Positions 25,094-34,802 of a stretch of 64,000 nt of DNA are shown piece by piece (the stretch's first letter is position 1; each line of letters opens with the position of its first letter). The position numbers and the translations under genes were made by a program. Below the pieces are notes generated by a model, which saw only the letters and a list, made by a program, of their open reading frames with translations, was not told where the DNA came from and made no database searches. This DNA is from Phenylobacterium deserti (GTDB taxonomy: Bacteria; Pseudomonadota; Alphaproteobacteria; Caulobacterales; Caulobacteraceae). The stretch spans positions 62,001 through 126,000 of the forward strand of contig CAMCXF010000001.1 in the NCBI GenBank assembly GCA_945883235.1, written 5' to 3'.

Positions 25094-25340
25094 ATTCCCT
25101 CACCTCATTTGGTCGTGATCGCCGGACGGAGATGATCCGGACGCTGGCTTCGCGCATCGTGTAGATCGCCGTCCAGTGTCGATCCCTAATCTTGCCAATG
25201 ACGAGCCAGCGTTGCTCCGGACCTCCGTCAGACGCAATTTCCAGTCGCCAGTCGTCATCCCAGAGCGCCTGCGCCTGCTCGAAATCGATCCCGTGCTTGG
25301 CGAGATACCCGGCGCTTTTGTCGGGATCATATTCAAACAC
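25071..25340 (-). CDS. brnT: BrnT-family ribonuclease toxin
   Basis: An 89-residue toxin with the BrnT pattern: FEYDPDKSAGYLAKHGIDFEQAQALW at the N-terminus, RWLVIGKIRDRHWTAIYTMRE in the middle, and the IRIISVRRSRPNEVREY-like end (here VRIISVRRSRPNE). BrnT is a RelE-fold ribonuclease that blocks translation under stress until bound by BrnA. The natural trigger is unknown. The module lies next to the low-GC lipoprotein gene, but its own GC content is like the rest of the chromosome. Confidence 0.87.
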   Translation of the reverse strand: MFEYDPDKSAGYLAKHGIDFEQAQALWDDDWRLEIASDGGPEQRWLVIGKIRDRHWTAIYTMREASVRIISVRRSRPNEVREYGSQDTD

Positions 25341-25561
25341 GGGGTCAATCTAGCACGGAAATGGGATAGAAACTATCCATATGGTCACAATACGCCCCGA
25401 GATGTGGCGGCAGTTCCCGTAAGTAGGGCCAGGTCGTAAGTGGGGACGCTGAAGGGATCGCCTGGTCCGTTTCGCGTTAGCCGTCCGTGTGGATCCGTGT
25501 GACTCCGTGGTTCCAGAAGTTCCCTCTCCGTTCCGCCGCGACTCTGCGCTAAGCTCCCCCC

Positions 25562-28360
25562 GTGACCACCGCCCCGCCCGCCCTCACCCTCGCCCCCGCG
25601 CTCGTGGTCCTGCCCGGGCCGCGTTGCGCGGTCGCGGATGCCCAGCAATCCCAGCCCATTCGCCCCCCCGCCGCCCGCGACCTCTTCGAGACCGCCCCCG
25701 TCCTCGTCGCCCACGCGGCGATGACCGCGCGGCGTCTGGGCCTCAACAGCCCGCCACGCAGTCCGCGCCTGTTCGACGCCCTCGAACTCTACGCTTTCGT
25801 GCGGCCCGCCCGGTTTACCGCGCCCTCCGCCGCTGGCCTGGCCCAGGCGCTGGGCCTGCCCGAGCCTCGCGGGCCGGAGGCGCAGGCCGCGACCCTGCGC
25901 ACCGCCGTCGCCGCCCTGCTGGCCGAACTGGCCGCCGCCCCCACCCCGTCGCGCGAGGAGGCGCTGGCCATCGCCGAGACCCTGGCGCGCGGCGGCTGGG
26001 CCTGGGGGGCCGCCGTGATCGGGGCGCTGCGCAGCCAGCTGCCGGGCAACATGTTCCGCACCTCGGGCCTGGATGTCTGGGCGCGGATGGCCGAGTGGGA
26101 GGCCGAGGCGCCCCCCGGCGAGCCGGGCTCGAAGGCCGTGGAGGCGGACGCCGCCGCCGCCCGGCTGGTCGAGGTGCTGGCCCGCGCCGGCCTCGATGAG
26201 GCCCGGCCCACCCAGGCCGACTATGCCGCCGAGACCGCCTTCGTCTTCCAGCCGCGCGAGCGTGAGGGCGAACCGCGCATGATGCTGGCCGAGGCGGGCA
26301 CCGGGGTCGGCAAGACCCTGGGGTATCTGGCGCCGGCCTCGCTCTGGGCCGAGGCCAATGGGCCGGCGGTTTGGATTTCCACCTTTACGCGGGCGCTGCA
26401 GCGCCAGATCGAGCGGGAGAGCCGGGCGCTCTATGCCGACGATGCCGTGCGCGCGAAGAAGGCGGTGGTGCGCAAGGGTCGTGAGAACTATCTGTGTCTG
26501 TTGAACTTTCAGGACATGGTCAACGCCGCCCAGTTGGGCAACGGCGATCTGGTGGGCCTCGGGCTGGCGGCGCGGTGGGCGCGGGCGACGCGGGATGGCG
26601 ACATGACCGGCGGAGATTTTCCAGCCTGGCTATCGACGCTGTTTGCGGTGCCGGGGGCGGCGCAGGCGTCACCCGCCAACTTGGTCGACCGGCGCGGCGA
26701 GTGTGTGCATGCCGGGTGCCAGCACTATCGGGCGTGCTTTGTGGAGAAGGCGATCCGGGGGTCGCGCAAGGCTGACCTCGTCATCGCCAACCACGCGCTG
26801 GTCATGACCCAGGCGGCGTTCGACGGGGCGCGGGCGGCGCGCGGGTCCAAAGGCGACGCCGAGACCACGCACCTGAAGCGCATCGTGTTTGACGAGGGCC
26901 ACCACCTGTTCGACGCGGCGGATTCGGCGTTTTCCGCCGCGCTGTCGGGCCAAGAGGCGGCCGAGATGCGCCGCTGGCTACGCGGGCCGGAGGGGCGTGG
27001 GCGACGTGGGCGGGGGCTGGAGGCTCGCCTGCTCGACATGCTGGGCGACAGCGAGGAGGCGCGCAGTCAGCTTTCAGAGGTGTTGCACGCCGCCGCCGCC
27101 TTGCCGGGCGAGGGCTGGTCCGGCCGCATCGCCCCGCCCAACGGCGAGGTCAATCCGCTGGGGCCGGTGGAGGCCTTCCTGGTCGCCCTGATCGAGCAGC
27201 TGCGGGCCCGGGCGGCGCCCTCCGAAGTCGGCATGGAGTGCGCCGCCCGCCCGGCGCTGGACCTGGTCCGCGAGACGGCGCGTGAGGCGGCCCGGGCGCT
27301 GGCCCGCATCGAGGCGCCCCTGCTGGCCCTGGCCCGGGCGCTGGAGACCCTGATGGACGACGAGGCCGCCACCTTGGGCGGCTCCGAACGTGCGAGAATT
27401 GAAGGCGCCTTGAGGGGGCTAGATCGGCGCGCGAGGATGCAGCTGCCCGCCTGGCGCTCCATGCTCCAGGCCATCGATGAGAACGCCGACGACGACCCGG
27501 ACTTCGTGGACTGGTTCGACGCCACCTTCCTCTATGGCCGCGTCGTCGACGCCGCCTGCCGCCGCCACTGGGTCGACCCTACCGAGCCCTTGACCAACGC
27601 AGTGATCAAGCCGGCGCACGGCGTGCTGGTGACCTCGGCCACCCTGTCGGACCCGACGCTGGACGACCCCTTCGCCTTGGCCGAGATGCGCACCGGCGCG
27701 GCCCGCCTGCCCGATCGGCCCAAGACGCTGAAGCTGGCCTCGCCCTTCGACTACGCCGCCCACGCGCGCTGCCTGGTGGTCACCGACGTCAGCAAGGACG
27801 ACGCCCGCCAGGTCGCAGCGGCGCTGCGGGAGCTGTTCCTGGCAGCGGGCGGCGGGGGCGTGGGCCTGTTCACCGCCATCCGGCGGCTGCGGGCGGTGCA
27901 TGAACGGATCGCAGCCCCGCTGGCCGACAAGGGCCTTGCCCTCTACGCCCAGCACGTGGACCCGCTGGAGGTGGGGGCGCTGGTGGACATCTTCCGGGCC
28001 GAGGAGGACGCCTGCCTGCTAGGCACGGACGCTGTGCGCGACGGCATGGACGTGCCGGGCCGATCCTTACGCCTGCTGGTCTTCGACAGGGTGCCCTGGC
28101 CCCGCCCCGACATCCTGCACAAGGCGCGGCGCGTCCGGTTCGGCGGCAAGGGATACGACGACGGCATCGCCCGGGCCCGCATCGCCCAGGCCTTCGGCCG
28201 CCTGATCCGCCGTGCCGACGACAAGGGCGTCTTCGTCATGCTGGACGCCGCCGCCCCCACCCGCCTGTTCGCCGGATTGCCGCCGGGGGTGGAGGTCCAG
28301 CGGATGACGCTGGTGGAGGCGATCGAGCTGGTGGAGGCGTTCCTCAGTCCCTCGGCCTGA
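25562..28360 (+). CDS. DinG-type ATP-dependent DNA helicase with degenerate exonuclease-like N-terminus
   Basis: A 932-residue XPD-like superfamily 2 helicase. Walker A is EAGTGVGKT near residue 243; the iron-sulfur domain has four cysteines (YLC near 310; GEC, AGC and RAC near 378-391); the DEAH-type box is DEGHH near 442; later motifs are LVTSATLSD, GMDVPGRSLRLLVFD and QAFGRLIRR near 875. Such helicases unwind 5'-3' and clear R-loops, forks or G-quadruplexes. The first 100 residues resemble a DnaQ-type exonuclease with its acidic residues lost. The GTG at 25562 is used; there is no good ribosome binding site. Confidence 0.88.
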   Translation: MTTAPPALTLAPALVVLPGPRCAVADAQQSQPIRPPAARDLFETAPVLVAHAAMTARRLGLNSPPRSPRLFDALELYAFVRPARFTAPSAAGLAQALGLPEPRGPEAQAATLRTAVAALLAELAAAPTPSREEALAIAETLARGGWAWGAAVIGALRSQLPGNMFRTSGLDVWARMAEWEAEAPPGEPGSKAVEADAAAARLVEVLARAGLDEARPTQADYAAETAFVFQPREREGEPRMMLAEAGTGVGKTLGYLAPASLWAEANGPAVWISTFTRALQRQIERESRALYADDAVRAKKAVVRKGRENYLCLLNFQDMVNAAQLGNGDLVGLGLAARWARATRDGDMTGGDFPAWLSTLFAVPGAAQASPANLVDRRGECVHAGCQHYRACFVEKAIRGSRKADLVIANHALVMTQAAFDGARAARGSKGDAETTHLKRIVFDEGHHLFDAADSAFSAALSGQEAAEMRRWLRGPEGRGRRGRGLEARLLDMLGDSEEARSQLSEVLHAAAALPGEGWSGRIAPPNGEVNPLGPVEAFLVALIEQLRARAAPSEVGMECAARPALDLVRETAREAARALARIEAPLLALARALETLMDDEAATLGGSERARIEGALRGLDRRARMQLPAWRSMLQAIDENADDDPDFVDWFDATFLYGRVVDAACRRHWVDPTEPLTNAVIKPAHGVLVTSATLSDPTLDDPFALAEMRTGAARLPDRPKTLKLASPFDYAAHARCLVVTDVSKDDARQVAAALRELFLAAGGGGVGLFTAIRRLRAVHERIAAPLADKGLALYAQHVDPLEVGALVDIFRAEEDACLLGTDAVRDGMDVPGRSLRLLVFDRVPWPRPDILHKARRVRFGGKGYDDGIARARIAQAFGRLIRRADDKGVFVMLDAAAPTRLFAGLPPGVEVQRMTLVEAIELVEAFLSPSA

Positions 28361-28365
28361 CCTCA

Positions 28366-29997
28366 TTATGCCTTGGCATCGGCCAGCACGAAGCCCGCGC
28401 CCTGCTCGGCGATCATGATGGTAGGGGTGTTGGTGTTGCCCGACGTGATCGTGGGCATCACCGAGGCGTCGACGACCCTCAAACCCTGTAGGCCGATGAC
28501 GCGCAGGCGGGCGTCCACCACGGCCATGGGGTCGGAGGCCAGGCCCATCTTCGCGGTGCCCACGGGATGGAAGATGGTGGTGCCGATGTCGCCGGCGGCC
28601 TGCGCCAGCGCTGCGTCATCGTCCGTGACGCCAGGGCCGGGCAGGTGTTCGGCGGGACGGTATCGGGCAAGCGCCGGCTGGGCCATCAGGCGGCGTGTCA
28701 CCCGGATGGCATCGGCGGCGACGCGGCGGTCATCTTCGGTGGCCAGATAGTTGGGATCGATGATCGGGGCCGCGGCAGGGTCGGATGACCGCAGGCGGAT
28801 CTCGCCGCGCGAGGTGGGGCGCAAGTTGCAGGCCGCCACGGTCACCGCCGGGAACCGGTGCAGTGGCTCACCAAAGCGGTCCAGCGAAAGGGGCTGGATG
28901 TGGAACTGGATGTTGGGCCGCTCATGGTCTGGGCCGGAGGTGGTGAACAGGCCCAACTGTGACGGGGCCATGGTCAGTGGTCCCCGCTGGAACAGGGCAT
29001 ACTGAGCACCCATCAGTCCCAGGCCGATCAGGGAGTGGTAGGTTTCGTTCAGGGTCTTCACGCCCTGGACCTTGTAGATCGCCCGCTGTTGCAGGTGGTC
29101 TTGCAGGTTGCGGCCGACGCCCCGGCGGTCGAGGACGACGGGGATGCTTTGGTCAGACAGATGATCGGCTGGCCCGACGCCGGAGCGCTGCAGGATCTGG
29201 GTTGAACCGATAGACCCGGCGCAGAGGATCACCTCGGCCCGGGCGCAGGCCTCGCGGTTCTGGCCGTGCTGGCGATAGCGCACGCCGGTGGCGCGCAGTC
29301 CCTCGAACAGTACCTTGTCGGCCAGCACGCCGGTTTCCAGACGCAGGTTGGGGCGGTTCTGGACCGGTTTGAGGAAGCCCCGCGCGGAAGACCATCGCAG
29401 GCCGCGCTTCTGGTTGACGTGGAACAGTCCGACGCCTGAGTTGTCGCCTGTATTGAAGTCATCGGTAGCGGGGACGCCCATCTCCGCCGCCGCTTTGGCG
29501 ATGGCGTCCAGCACGGCCCAGCGCACGCGCGGCGCTTCGACCCGCCACTCACCACCCGCGCCATGGTGTTCGGTCTCGCCCAAGAAGTGGCCGTCGAGGC
29601 GGCGGAACACCGGGGCTACGTCATCCCAGCCCCAGCCGGTCAGGCCGAGCTGGCGCCAGTGGTCGTAGTCAGCGGCCTGCCCGCGCATGGAGATCATGGC
29701 GTTGATCGCCGAGGAACCGCCCACCACCTTGCCGCGGGGATACTTCAGCGCCCGGCCATTCAGCCCGGCCTGCGGCTCGGTCTCATACATCCAGTCGGCG
29801 CGGGGATTGCCGATGGCGAACAGGTAGCCCACCGGGATATGAAACCAGATCCAGTTGTCATGGCTGCCCGCCTCCAGCAAAAGCACCCTGTTGCGCGGGT
29901 CGGCCGACAGCCGGTTGGCCACCACGCATCCGGCCGAGCCTGCTCCGACGACGATGTAGTCATAGTCGCCGTCCGGGGGGTGCGCAGGTCTGGCCAT
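28366..29997 (-). CDS. GMC family oxidoreductase (choline dehydrogenase-like)
   Basis: A 543-residue FAD enzyme. The N-terminal dinucleotide motif is [16 protein letters not shown], the GMC signature [12 protein letters not shown] follows, and the second signature region [11 protein letters not shown] is present. The active-site end is HPVGTAKMG (His) and [16 protein letters not shown]. It oxidises alcohols to aldehydes or ketones. It starts 9 bases after the VOC-family stop, so the two are co-transcribed on the minus strand. Substrate not deducible; it could be an aliphatic or polyethylene-glycol-like alcohol. Confidence 0.92.
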   Translation of the reverse strand: MARPAHPPDGDYDYIVVGAGSAGCVVANRLSADPRNRVLLLEAGSHDNWIWFHIPVGYLFAIGNPRADWMYETEPQAGLNGRALKYPRGKVVGGSSAINAMISMRGQAADYDHWRQLGLTGWGWDDVAPVFRRLDGHFLGETEHHGAGGEWRVEAPRVRWAVLDAIAKAAAEMGVPATDDFNTGDNSGVGLFHVNQKRGLRWSSARGFLKPVQNRPNLRLETGVLADKVLFEGLRATGVRYRQHGQNREACARAEVILCAGSIGSTQILQRSGVGPADHLSDQSIPVVLDRRGVGRNLQDHLQQRAIYKVQGVKTLNETYHSLIGLGLMGAQYALFQRGPLTMAPSQLGLFTTSGPDHERPNIQFHIQPLSLDRFGEPLHRFPAVTVAACNLRPTSRGEIRLRSSDPAAAPIIDPNYLATEDDRRVAADAIRVTRRLMAQPALARYRPAEHLPGPGVTDDDAALAQAAGDIGTTIFHPVGTAKMGLASDPMAVVDARLRVIGLQGLRVVDASVMPTITSGNTNTPTIMIAEQGAGFVLADAKA

Positions 29998-30006
29998 GTC
30001 GGAACG

Positions 30007-30432
30007 TCAGTCCTCGCCGAACACACTGTCCTCGGGGGCGTCGGTAGGACTCTCGAACTCGAGGCGATAGCCGTCCGGGTCGTCGAAGCCGGCCAGCCAC
30101 AGGCCGTTGCCGACTTCCGGGGGCGGGCTGTCGAGGCCGCGGGCGGTGGCGTCAGTCCAGACGGCGGTAGCGTCGTCGCACTCCAGGTAGATCGTCACAC
30201 CTTCGCCCACCGGGCCACCGGCGACCCACGCGTCCTGGCCCTTGGGTTTGAACTGCTGGAGCCGGATCGTCGCGCCACCCAGTTTCAGTGTGCACCAGCG
30301 GAGCACTCCCCGGTCATCCCAACGCTTGTCGATCTCGAAACCCAGACCGTCGACGTAGAAGGCCAGCGAGGCTTTCATGTCCGACACCCGGAAATAGGGG
30401 ACGGCTTCCTTGACGTTCGCGGCGTCCATCAT
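30007..30432 (-). CDS. VOC/glyoxalase family protein
   Basis: A 141-residue vicinal oxygen chelate protein with the usual opening AVPYFRVSDMKASLAFYVDGLGFEI and closing DPDGYRLEFESPT. The family includes glyoxalases, dioxygenases and resistance proteins; the typical Glu of the metal site is in YRLEFES, while the first metal ligand is not obvious. The ATG at 30432 follows CTGGAGAC. It lies immediately upstream of the GMC oxidoreductase and may handle its product. Confidence 0.85.
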   Translation of the reverse strand: MMDAANVKEAVPYFRVSDMKASLAFYVDGLGFEIDKRWDDRGVLRWCTLKLGGATIRLQQFKPKGQDAWVAGGPVGEGVTIYLECDDATAVWTDATARGLDSPPPEVGNGLWLAGFDDPDGYRLEFESPTDAPEDSVFGED

Positions 30433-30573
30433 GTCTCCAGACTGTCGTTGCAAAGACCCTATAGCCCGCCCTTGAGCTTCACGGAATTGCGCCCACCTAT
30501 CCTAACAGCGTAAAAACGCGACCGCGTGAGCCTCATTGAGTGTTGCCGCGTTATCTCGGGGGAGAATTTACGA

Positions 30574-31929
30574 ATGGCCGACGTGGCGAGCGATGACCGA
30601 CCCTTGGTGTTTGAAGACCTCGTGGGCTGGATGGCGGAGGGCGGAAAGCCTGCCAAGGCCTGGCGTGTGGGTGCCGAGCACGAGAAGTTCGTCTATCGGC
30701 TGGCCGACAATTCGCCAGTTCCTTATGAGCCCGGCGGCATCAAGGCGCTGCTGACCGGCCTGACCCGATTAGGCTGGACACCGGTGATGGAGGGCGAACA
30801 CATCATCGCCCTTGAGCGCGGCATGGCCAATGTCAGCCTGGAGCCGGGCGGACAGTTCGAGCTGTCCGGCGCGCCGCTGGAGACCATTCACGACATCTGT
30901 GAGGAAACCGGCAATCACCTGACCGAGGTGAAGCAGGTGGCCGACGAACTTGGGCTGGGGTTCCTGGGGCTGGGCTACACGCCCATCTGGCGGCGCAATC
31001 AGGTGCCGGTGATGCCCAAGGGCCGCTACAAGATCATGCGCGAATACATGCCCAAGGTGGGCAATCTCGGGCTCGACATGATGTTCCGCACCTGCACGGT
31101 GCAGGCCAACCTCGATTTCGCTGACGAGGCCGATATGGTGGCCAAGTTCCGCACCTCGCTGGCGCTGCAGCCGATCTGCACGGCGTTGTTCGCCAACTCT
31201 CCGTTCATCGAGGGCAAGCCATCGGGCTTTGTATCCGCGCGCGCCAACGTCTGGACCGACACTGATCCGGACCGGACGGGGATGCTGGATTTCGTGTTCC
31301 GCGACGGCTTCAACTTCGAGACCTACGCCCGCTACGCGCTGAAAGTGCCGATGTATTTCGTCAAGCGCGGCGACCGCTACATCGACGTGGCAGGGCGCTC
31401 GTTTGAAGACTTCATGGAGGGCAAACTTCCCGAGCTTCCGGGGGAGCGGCCGACCATCAAGGACTGGGCCGACCACATGACGACCATCTTCCCGGAGGTC
31501 AGGCTCAAGAAGTATCTGGAGATGCGCGGTGCCGACGCCGGGCCGTGGAGCCGGCTTTGCGCGTTACCGGCGCTTTGGATGGGGATTTTCTATGACGCGC
31601 CGGCGCTGGCAGCTGCCTGGGACGTCTGCAAGGACTGGAACATCGAGGACCACGAACGCCTGCGCGCCGACGTTGCCCGCCATGGCCTGAAGGCCCAGAT
31701 CGCCGGGCGCAGCGTGCAGGATGTGGCCAAAGATATGCTGGCGATCTCGCGCTCGGGCCTGAAGAATCGCAACCGGCTGTCGGGCGGGATGGTCGACGAG
31801 ACCGGCTATCTGTCGGAACTGGACCAGATCGCCGACAGCGGCATCACACCCGCCGAGCGCTTGCTGGAACTCTACAAAACCCGCTGGGAAGGCGACGCCA
31901 GCCGTGTGTTTGCCGACTTCTCGTACTAG
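30574..31929 (+). CDS. gshA: Glutamate-cysteine ligase GshA (alphaproteobacterial type)
   Basis: A 451-residue ATP-dependent ligase that joins glutamate and cysteine, the first step of glutathione synthesis. It shows KAWRVGAEHEKFVY near the N-terminus, LERGMANVSLEPGGQFELSG, the MRTCTVQANLDF-like segment (here MFRTCTVQANLDF), and DGFNFETYARYALKVPMYF, all typical of class 3 GshA enzymes. The ATG at 30574 with GGGGGAG upstream is preferred over the longer frame from 30526. It diverges from the VOC gene and stands alone. Confidence 0.93.
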   Translation: MADVASDDRPLVFEDLVGWMAEGGKPAKAWRVGAEHEKFVYRLADNSPVPYEPGGIKALLTGLTRLGWTPVMEGEHIIALERGMANVSLEPGGQFELSGAPLETIHDICEETGNHLTEVKQVADELGLGFLGLGYTPIWRRNQVPVMPKGRYKIMREYMPKVGNLGLDMMFRTCTVQANLDFADEADMVAKFRTSLALQPICTALFANSPFIEGKPSGFVSARANVWTDTDPDRTGMLDFVFRDGFNFETYARYALKVPMYFVKRGDRYIDVAGRSFEDFMEGKLPELPGERPTIKDWADHMTTIFPEVRLKKYLEMRGADAGPWSRLCALPALWMGIFYDAPALAAAWDVCKDWNIEDHERLRADVARHGLKAQIAGRSVQDVAKDMLAISRSGLKNRNRLSGGMVDETGYLSELDQIADSGITPAERLLELYKTRWEGDASRVFADFSY

Positions 31930-32266
31930 GGGCGGGCTGGCCCCACACCTCCCCCAAAGATCGTCATCCCCGGCCAAGAAGCGATAGAGACGCCGTGCCG
32001 GGGATGCAGACGCGCGGGCGCGTTTCGGGATCGCGTGGCCGGTGTCCTGGCACCCCTCGATCCCTCGGCGTATCTGGGTAGCCGGGACAAGCCCGGCTAT
32101 GACGAAACAAGTGAATGAGATGTAAAAGGTAGAATCAGGTACCTTTTCACGCCAATATCGGAGAATTTTAGTCTATCATAACCTCGATCGACCACAGAAT
32201 CCGACAAAGACATTCTCCCGCCCCACAGCCACCCTGTGGCCCTGTTCAGGTTCACAGGCACCCCGC
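31930..32266. repeat. 337-base intergenic region with two dyads
   Basis: No convincing gene is seen. It holds a perfect 10-bp inverted repeat, CATCCCCGGC at 31965-31974 paired with 31997-32006, and a second 7-bp stem AGCCGGG at 32080-32086 paired with CCCGGCT at 32092-32098. Both are of the GTCATCCCCGGC / CCGGGACAAGCCCGG kind that recurs between genes in this bacterial group. They may end the gshA transcript. The last 150 bases are AT-richer and probably carry the promoter for the small DUF6356 gene. Confidence 0.6.
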
Positions 32267-32521
32267 ATGCTCACGGCTTTCACGCAACACCCCGAAACGG
32301 TCGGCGAGACCTATTTCGAGCATCTGCGCTCGGCCAGCGGCTATGCGGCCACCATGGCGGCGGGCGCCGTGGCCTGCCTGCTGCACGGTATCTTCCCCTT
32401 CGCTTTCCAGGCCTCGGGCAGCCGCCGCATCCGCGAACTGCACCACCGCATGGTGACGCACCGCACCGCGGGAAAGGTCCGGCTGGAGCCGGGCCTGTCG
32501 GACGGGTGTCCCGAGATCTGA
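32267..32521 (+). CDS. DUF6356 family small membrane-associated protein
   Basis: An 84-residue protein with the pattern TQHPETVGETYFEHLRSAS near the N-terminus, one central hydrophobic stretch (MAAGAVACLLHGIFPFAFQ), and a C-terminal RRIRELHHRMVTHR. I associate this with the DUF6356 family of alphaproteobacteria, whose function is unknown. It is convergent with the M13 peptidase gene, only 7 bases apart. GC-rich coding and a conserved pattern argue that it is genuine. Confidence 0.75.
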   Translation: MLTAFTQHPETVGETYFEHLRSASGYAATMAAGAVACLLHGIFPFAFQASGSRRIRELHHRMVTHRTAGKVRLEPGLSDGCPEI

Positions 32522-32528
32522 GCGCGCG

Positions 32529-34646
32529 CTACCAGATGTTCACGCGCTGCTCCGGCGGGATATAGAGCTTGTCGCCGGGCCCTACACCCCAGGCATCGTA
32601 CCAGGCCTGGATATTCCGAACCGGGCCCATCACCCGGTAGAACGACGGCGCATGACTGTCGCTGGCCATCTGGCGACGGGTGAAGTCCTCGCGCGCCTTT
32701 TCGCGCCAGGCCTGGGCGTAACCCAGGAACACCCGCTGATCGCCCGTGAACCCGTCGATCACCGGCGACGGCGCGCCCTTCAGCGAGGCGTGGTAGGCGT
32801 CCAGCGCCATCCTGAGCCCCCCAAGGTCGGCGATGTTCTCGCCGAGGCTCAGGGCACCCTGCACTTTCACCCCCGGAAAGGGCTCGAAGGCGTCAAACTG
32901 CGCGGTCAGGCGAGCCGCCTGGACCTTGAACTTGGCGTCGTCCTCCGGCTGCCACCAGTCGGTCAGGACGCCGAAGGCATCGGCCTTGCGGCCCTGGTCG
33001 TCAAAGCCGTGGGTGATCTCGTGGCCAATCACCGCGCCGACCGCGCCGTAGTTCACCGCCGGGTCCGCGTCCGGATCGAAGAACGGCGGCTGCAGGAAGG
33101 CGGCCGGGAAGGCGATCTCGATATTGAACAGGTGATAGTAGGCGTTGACGGTCTGCGGCGTCATTCCCCACTCGGTCCGGTCCACCGGCTTGTCAAAGCG
33201 TGCGACCTCGCGCCGCCACTGAAAGACGCCGGATCGCATGACGTTGCCGTAGAGGTCGTCCGGCTTCATCTGCAGCGCGGAATAGTCCAGCCACTGGTCG
33301 GGGTAGCCGATCTTCAGGCCCAGTCGGTCCAGTTTCTCCAGTGCCTTGGACTTTGTGGCGGGGCCCATCCACACCAGGTTTTCGATCCGGCCGCGCATGG
33401 CGTCCCGGATGTTCGTCACCATCGCCATGGCCTTGGCCTTGGTTTCGGGCGGGAAGTAGCGGGCGACATAAACCTTGCCGACCGACTCGCCGAGCGCGCC
33501 GTCCATCCAGCGTGCGGCCCGCTTCCAGCGCGGCGCCAGTTCCCTCTGGCCACCCAGTTCCTTGCCCTGGAACTCGAAGCGCGCGTCGACGAACCGCTTC
33601 GAGAGGTAGGGCGCGGCGCCATCGGTCAGGTGGAAGGCCTGCCACGCCTTGAGGGTGTCAACCGGGATGGCGGCATAGATCGCGGTGATTTTGGGGAAGG
33701 CGGGCTTGGTCCAGACAATGATCTTGTCGGCTTTCGGCAGGTTCGCCGCCGCCAGGTAGGACTTCCAGTCAAAATCGGGTGTGTAGGCGGCCAGTTCGGC
33801 CAGCGTCATCGGATTATAGGTCTTTTCCCGGTCACGCTGCTCGACGCGTGTCAGGCTGGCCTCGGCCATTTTTGTTTCGAAAGCGACGATGGCTTTGGCG
33901 TTCTCGGCCGGCTTTTCCCAGCCGATCAGGGTCAACATCTTGGCCACATAGGCCTCGTACTTGACCTTCTTGTCGGCGAAGTTGGCCTGCAGATAGTAGT
34001 CGCGGTCGGGCAGGCCCAGCCCTGAATTCGACGTGAGCAGCACGTACTGGTCCGGAGCCTTGGCATCGAGGAAGATCTGCACCGGCAGGACAGAGGTGAA
34101 TCCGGTGGTGTTCGACTTCGCCATCAGGGCGGTGAAGTCGGCCTTGGTCTTCACCTTGCGGATCATCGCCAGGTCCGGTGCCAGCGGCTTGGCGTCAAGC
34201 GCCTCGACGCGCGCTTCATCCATGAAGGCGCCGTAGGCTGCGGCGATCTTGGCAGCGTCGGGGTGGTCCAGCTTGCCGGGGGCGGCCTCTTCCAGAATGG
34301 CGTGGATGCGCGCTTCCGACAGCGCCTGCAGCGTGTCGCCCGACCCGTACCGACTGCGATCGGCGGGGATCTCCGTTCGCTCGGCCCACTTGCCGCTAGC
34401 GAATTTGTAAAAGTCGTCGCCGGGCTTCACCGAGCGATCCATCCCGCTCAGGTCAAAGCCCCAGGTTCCGAACTTCGGTGAGACGAGCGACTCGGCGGTC
34501 GCGCCGCCCGCCGGGACGGTCGTCGCCGCGACCTGCGCGTCGGCGGTGTGATCGTAGGCGTCCAGCGCCTGGGCTGCACCGGCCGACAGGGCCAGGAGGG
34601 CGGCGGCGCTGGTCGCCAGCAGGTGGGCGCGGAACATATGGGCCAT
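32529..34646 (-). CDS. M13 family metallopeptidase (PepO/neprilysin-like), exported
   Basis: A 705-residue zinc endopeptidase. A signal peptide (FRAHLLATSAAALLALSAGAAQA) sends it to the periplasm. Zinc ligands are in HEITHGFDDQG (HExxH) and the third-ligand segment ENIADLGG (ENxxD); the substrate-binding NAYYHLFNIEIAFPAAFLQPPFF precedes. The start at 34646 (MAHMF) or 34637 is equally possible. It shares a 156-base divergent region with the thioredoxin-like gene. It probably degrades short exported peptides; substrates unknown. Confidence 0.94.
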   Translation of the reverse strand: MAHMFRAHLLATSAAALLALSAGAAQALDAYDHTADAQVAATTVPAGGATAESLVSPKFGTWGFDLSGMDRSVKPGDDFYKFASGKWAERTEIPADRSRYGSGDTLQALSEARIHAILEEAAPGKLDHPDAAKIAAAYGAFMDEARVEALDAKPLAPDLAMIRKVKTKADFTALMAKSNTTGFTSVLPVQIFLDAKAPDQYVLLTSNSGLGLPDRDYYLQANFADKKVKYEAYVAKMLTLIGWEKPAENAKAIVAFETKMAEASLTRVEQRDREKTYNPMTLAELAAYTPDFDWKSYLAAANLPKADKIIVWTKPAFPKITAIYAAIPVDTLKAWQAFHLTDGAAPYLSKRFVDARFEFQGKELGGQRELAPRWKRAARWMDGALGESVGKVYVARYFPPETKAKAMAMVTNIRDAMRGRIENLVWMGPATKSKALEKLDRLGLKIGYPDQWLDYSALQMKPDDLYGNVMRSGVFQWRREVARFDKPVDRTEWGMTPQTVNAYYHLFNIEIAFPAAFLQPPFFDPDADPAVNYGAVGAVIGHEITHGFDDQGRKADAFGVLTDWWQPEDDAKFKVQAARLTAQFDAFEPFPGVKVQGALSLGENIADLGGLRMALDAYHASLKGAPSPVIDGFTGDQRVFLGYAQAWREKAREDFTRRQMASDSHAPSFYRVMGPVRNIQAWYDAWGVGPGDKLYIPPEQRVNIW

Positions 34647-34802
34647 GGCGTGTCTCGTTGAGGTCGGGGCGACTATGATGCCCGCGTCGCCGCGAATTAA
34701 GACAAATCTGCGGCTTTGCCAGTCCAGCGTGCATTACAGTTCTGTCAGACTTGACCTGCCATCTCGCGCCGGTGATGGGTTAGTCGCTCAGGAGACTTCA
34801 AC

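Noticed and set aside
25417..25445. Short direct repeat of the CGTAAGT kind upstream of dinG
   Set aside because: Only two imperfect copies of about 10 bases; too little to support a repeat or binding-site call.
31930..32266. Possible gene between gshA and the DUF6356 gene
   Set aside because: No open frame with a start signal and protein-like composition; dyads and an AT-rich stretch explain it as regulatory or terminator DNA.
32652..34025. Plus-strand open frame (457 codons) opposite the M13 peptidase
   Set aside because: Antisense to a clear zinc peptidase; no recognisable motif or ribosome binding site.
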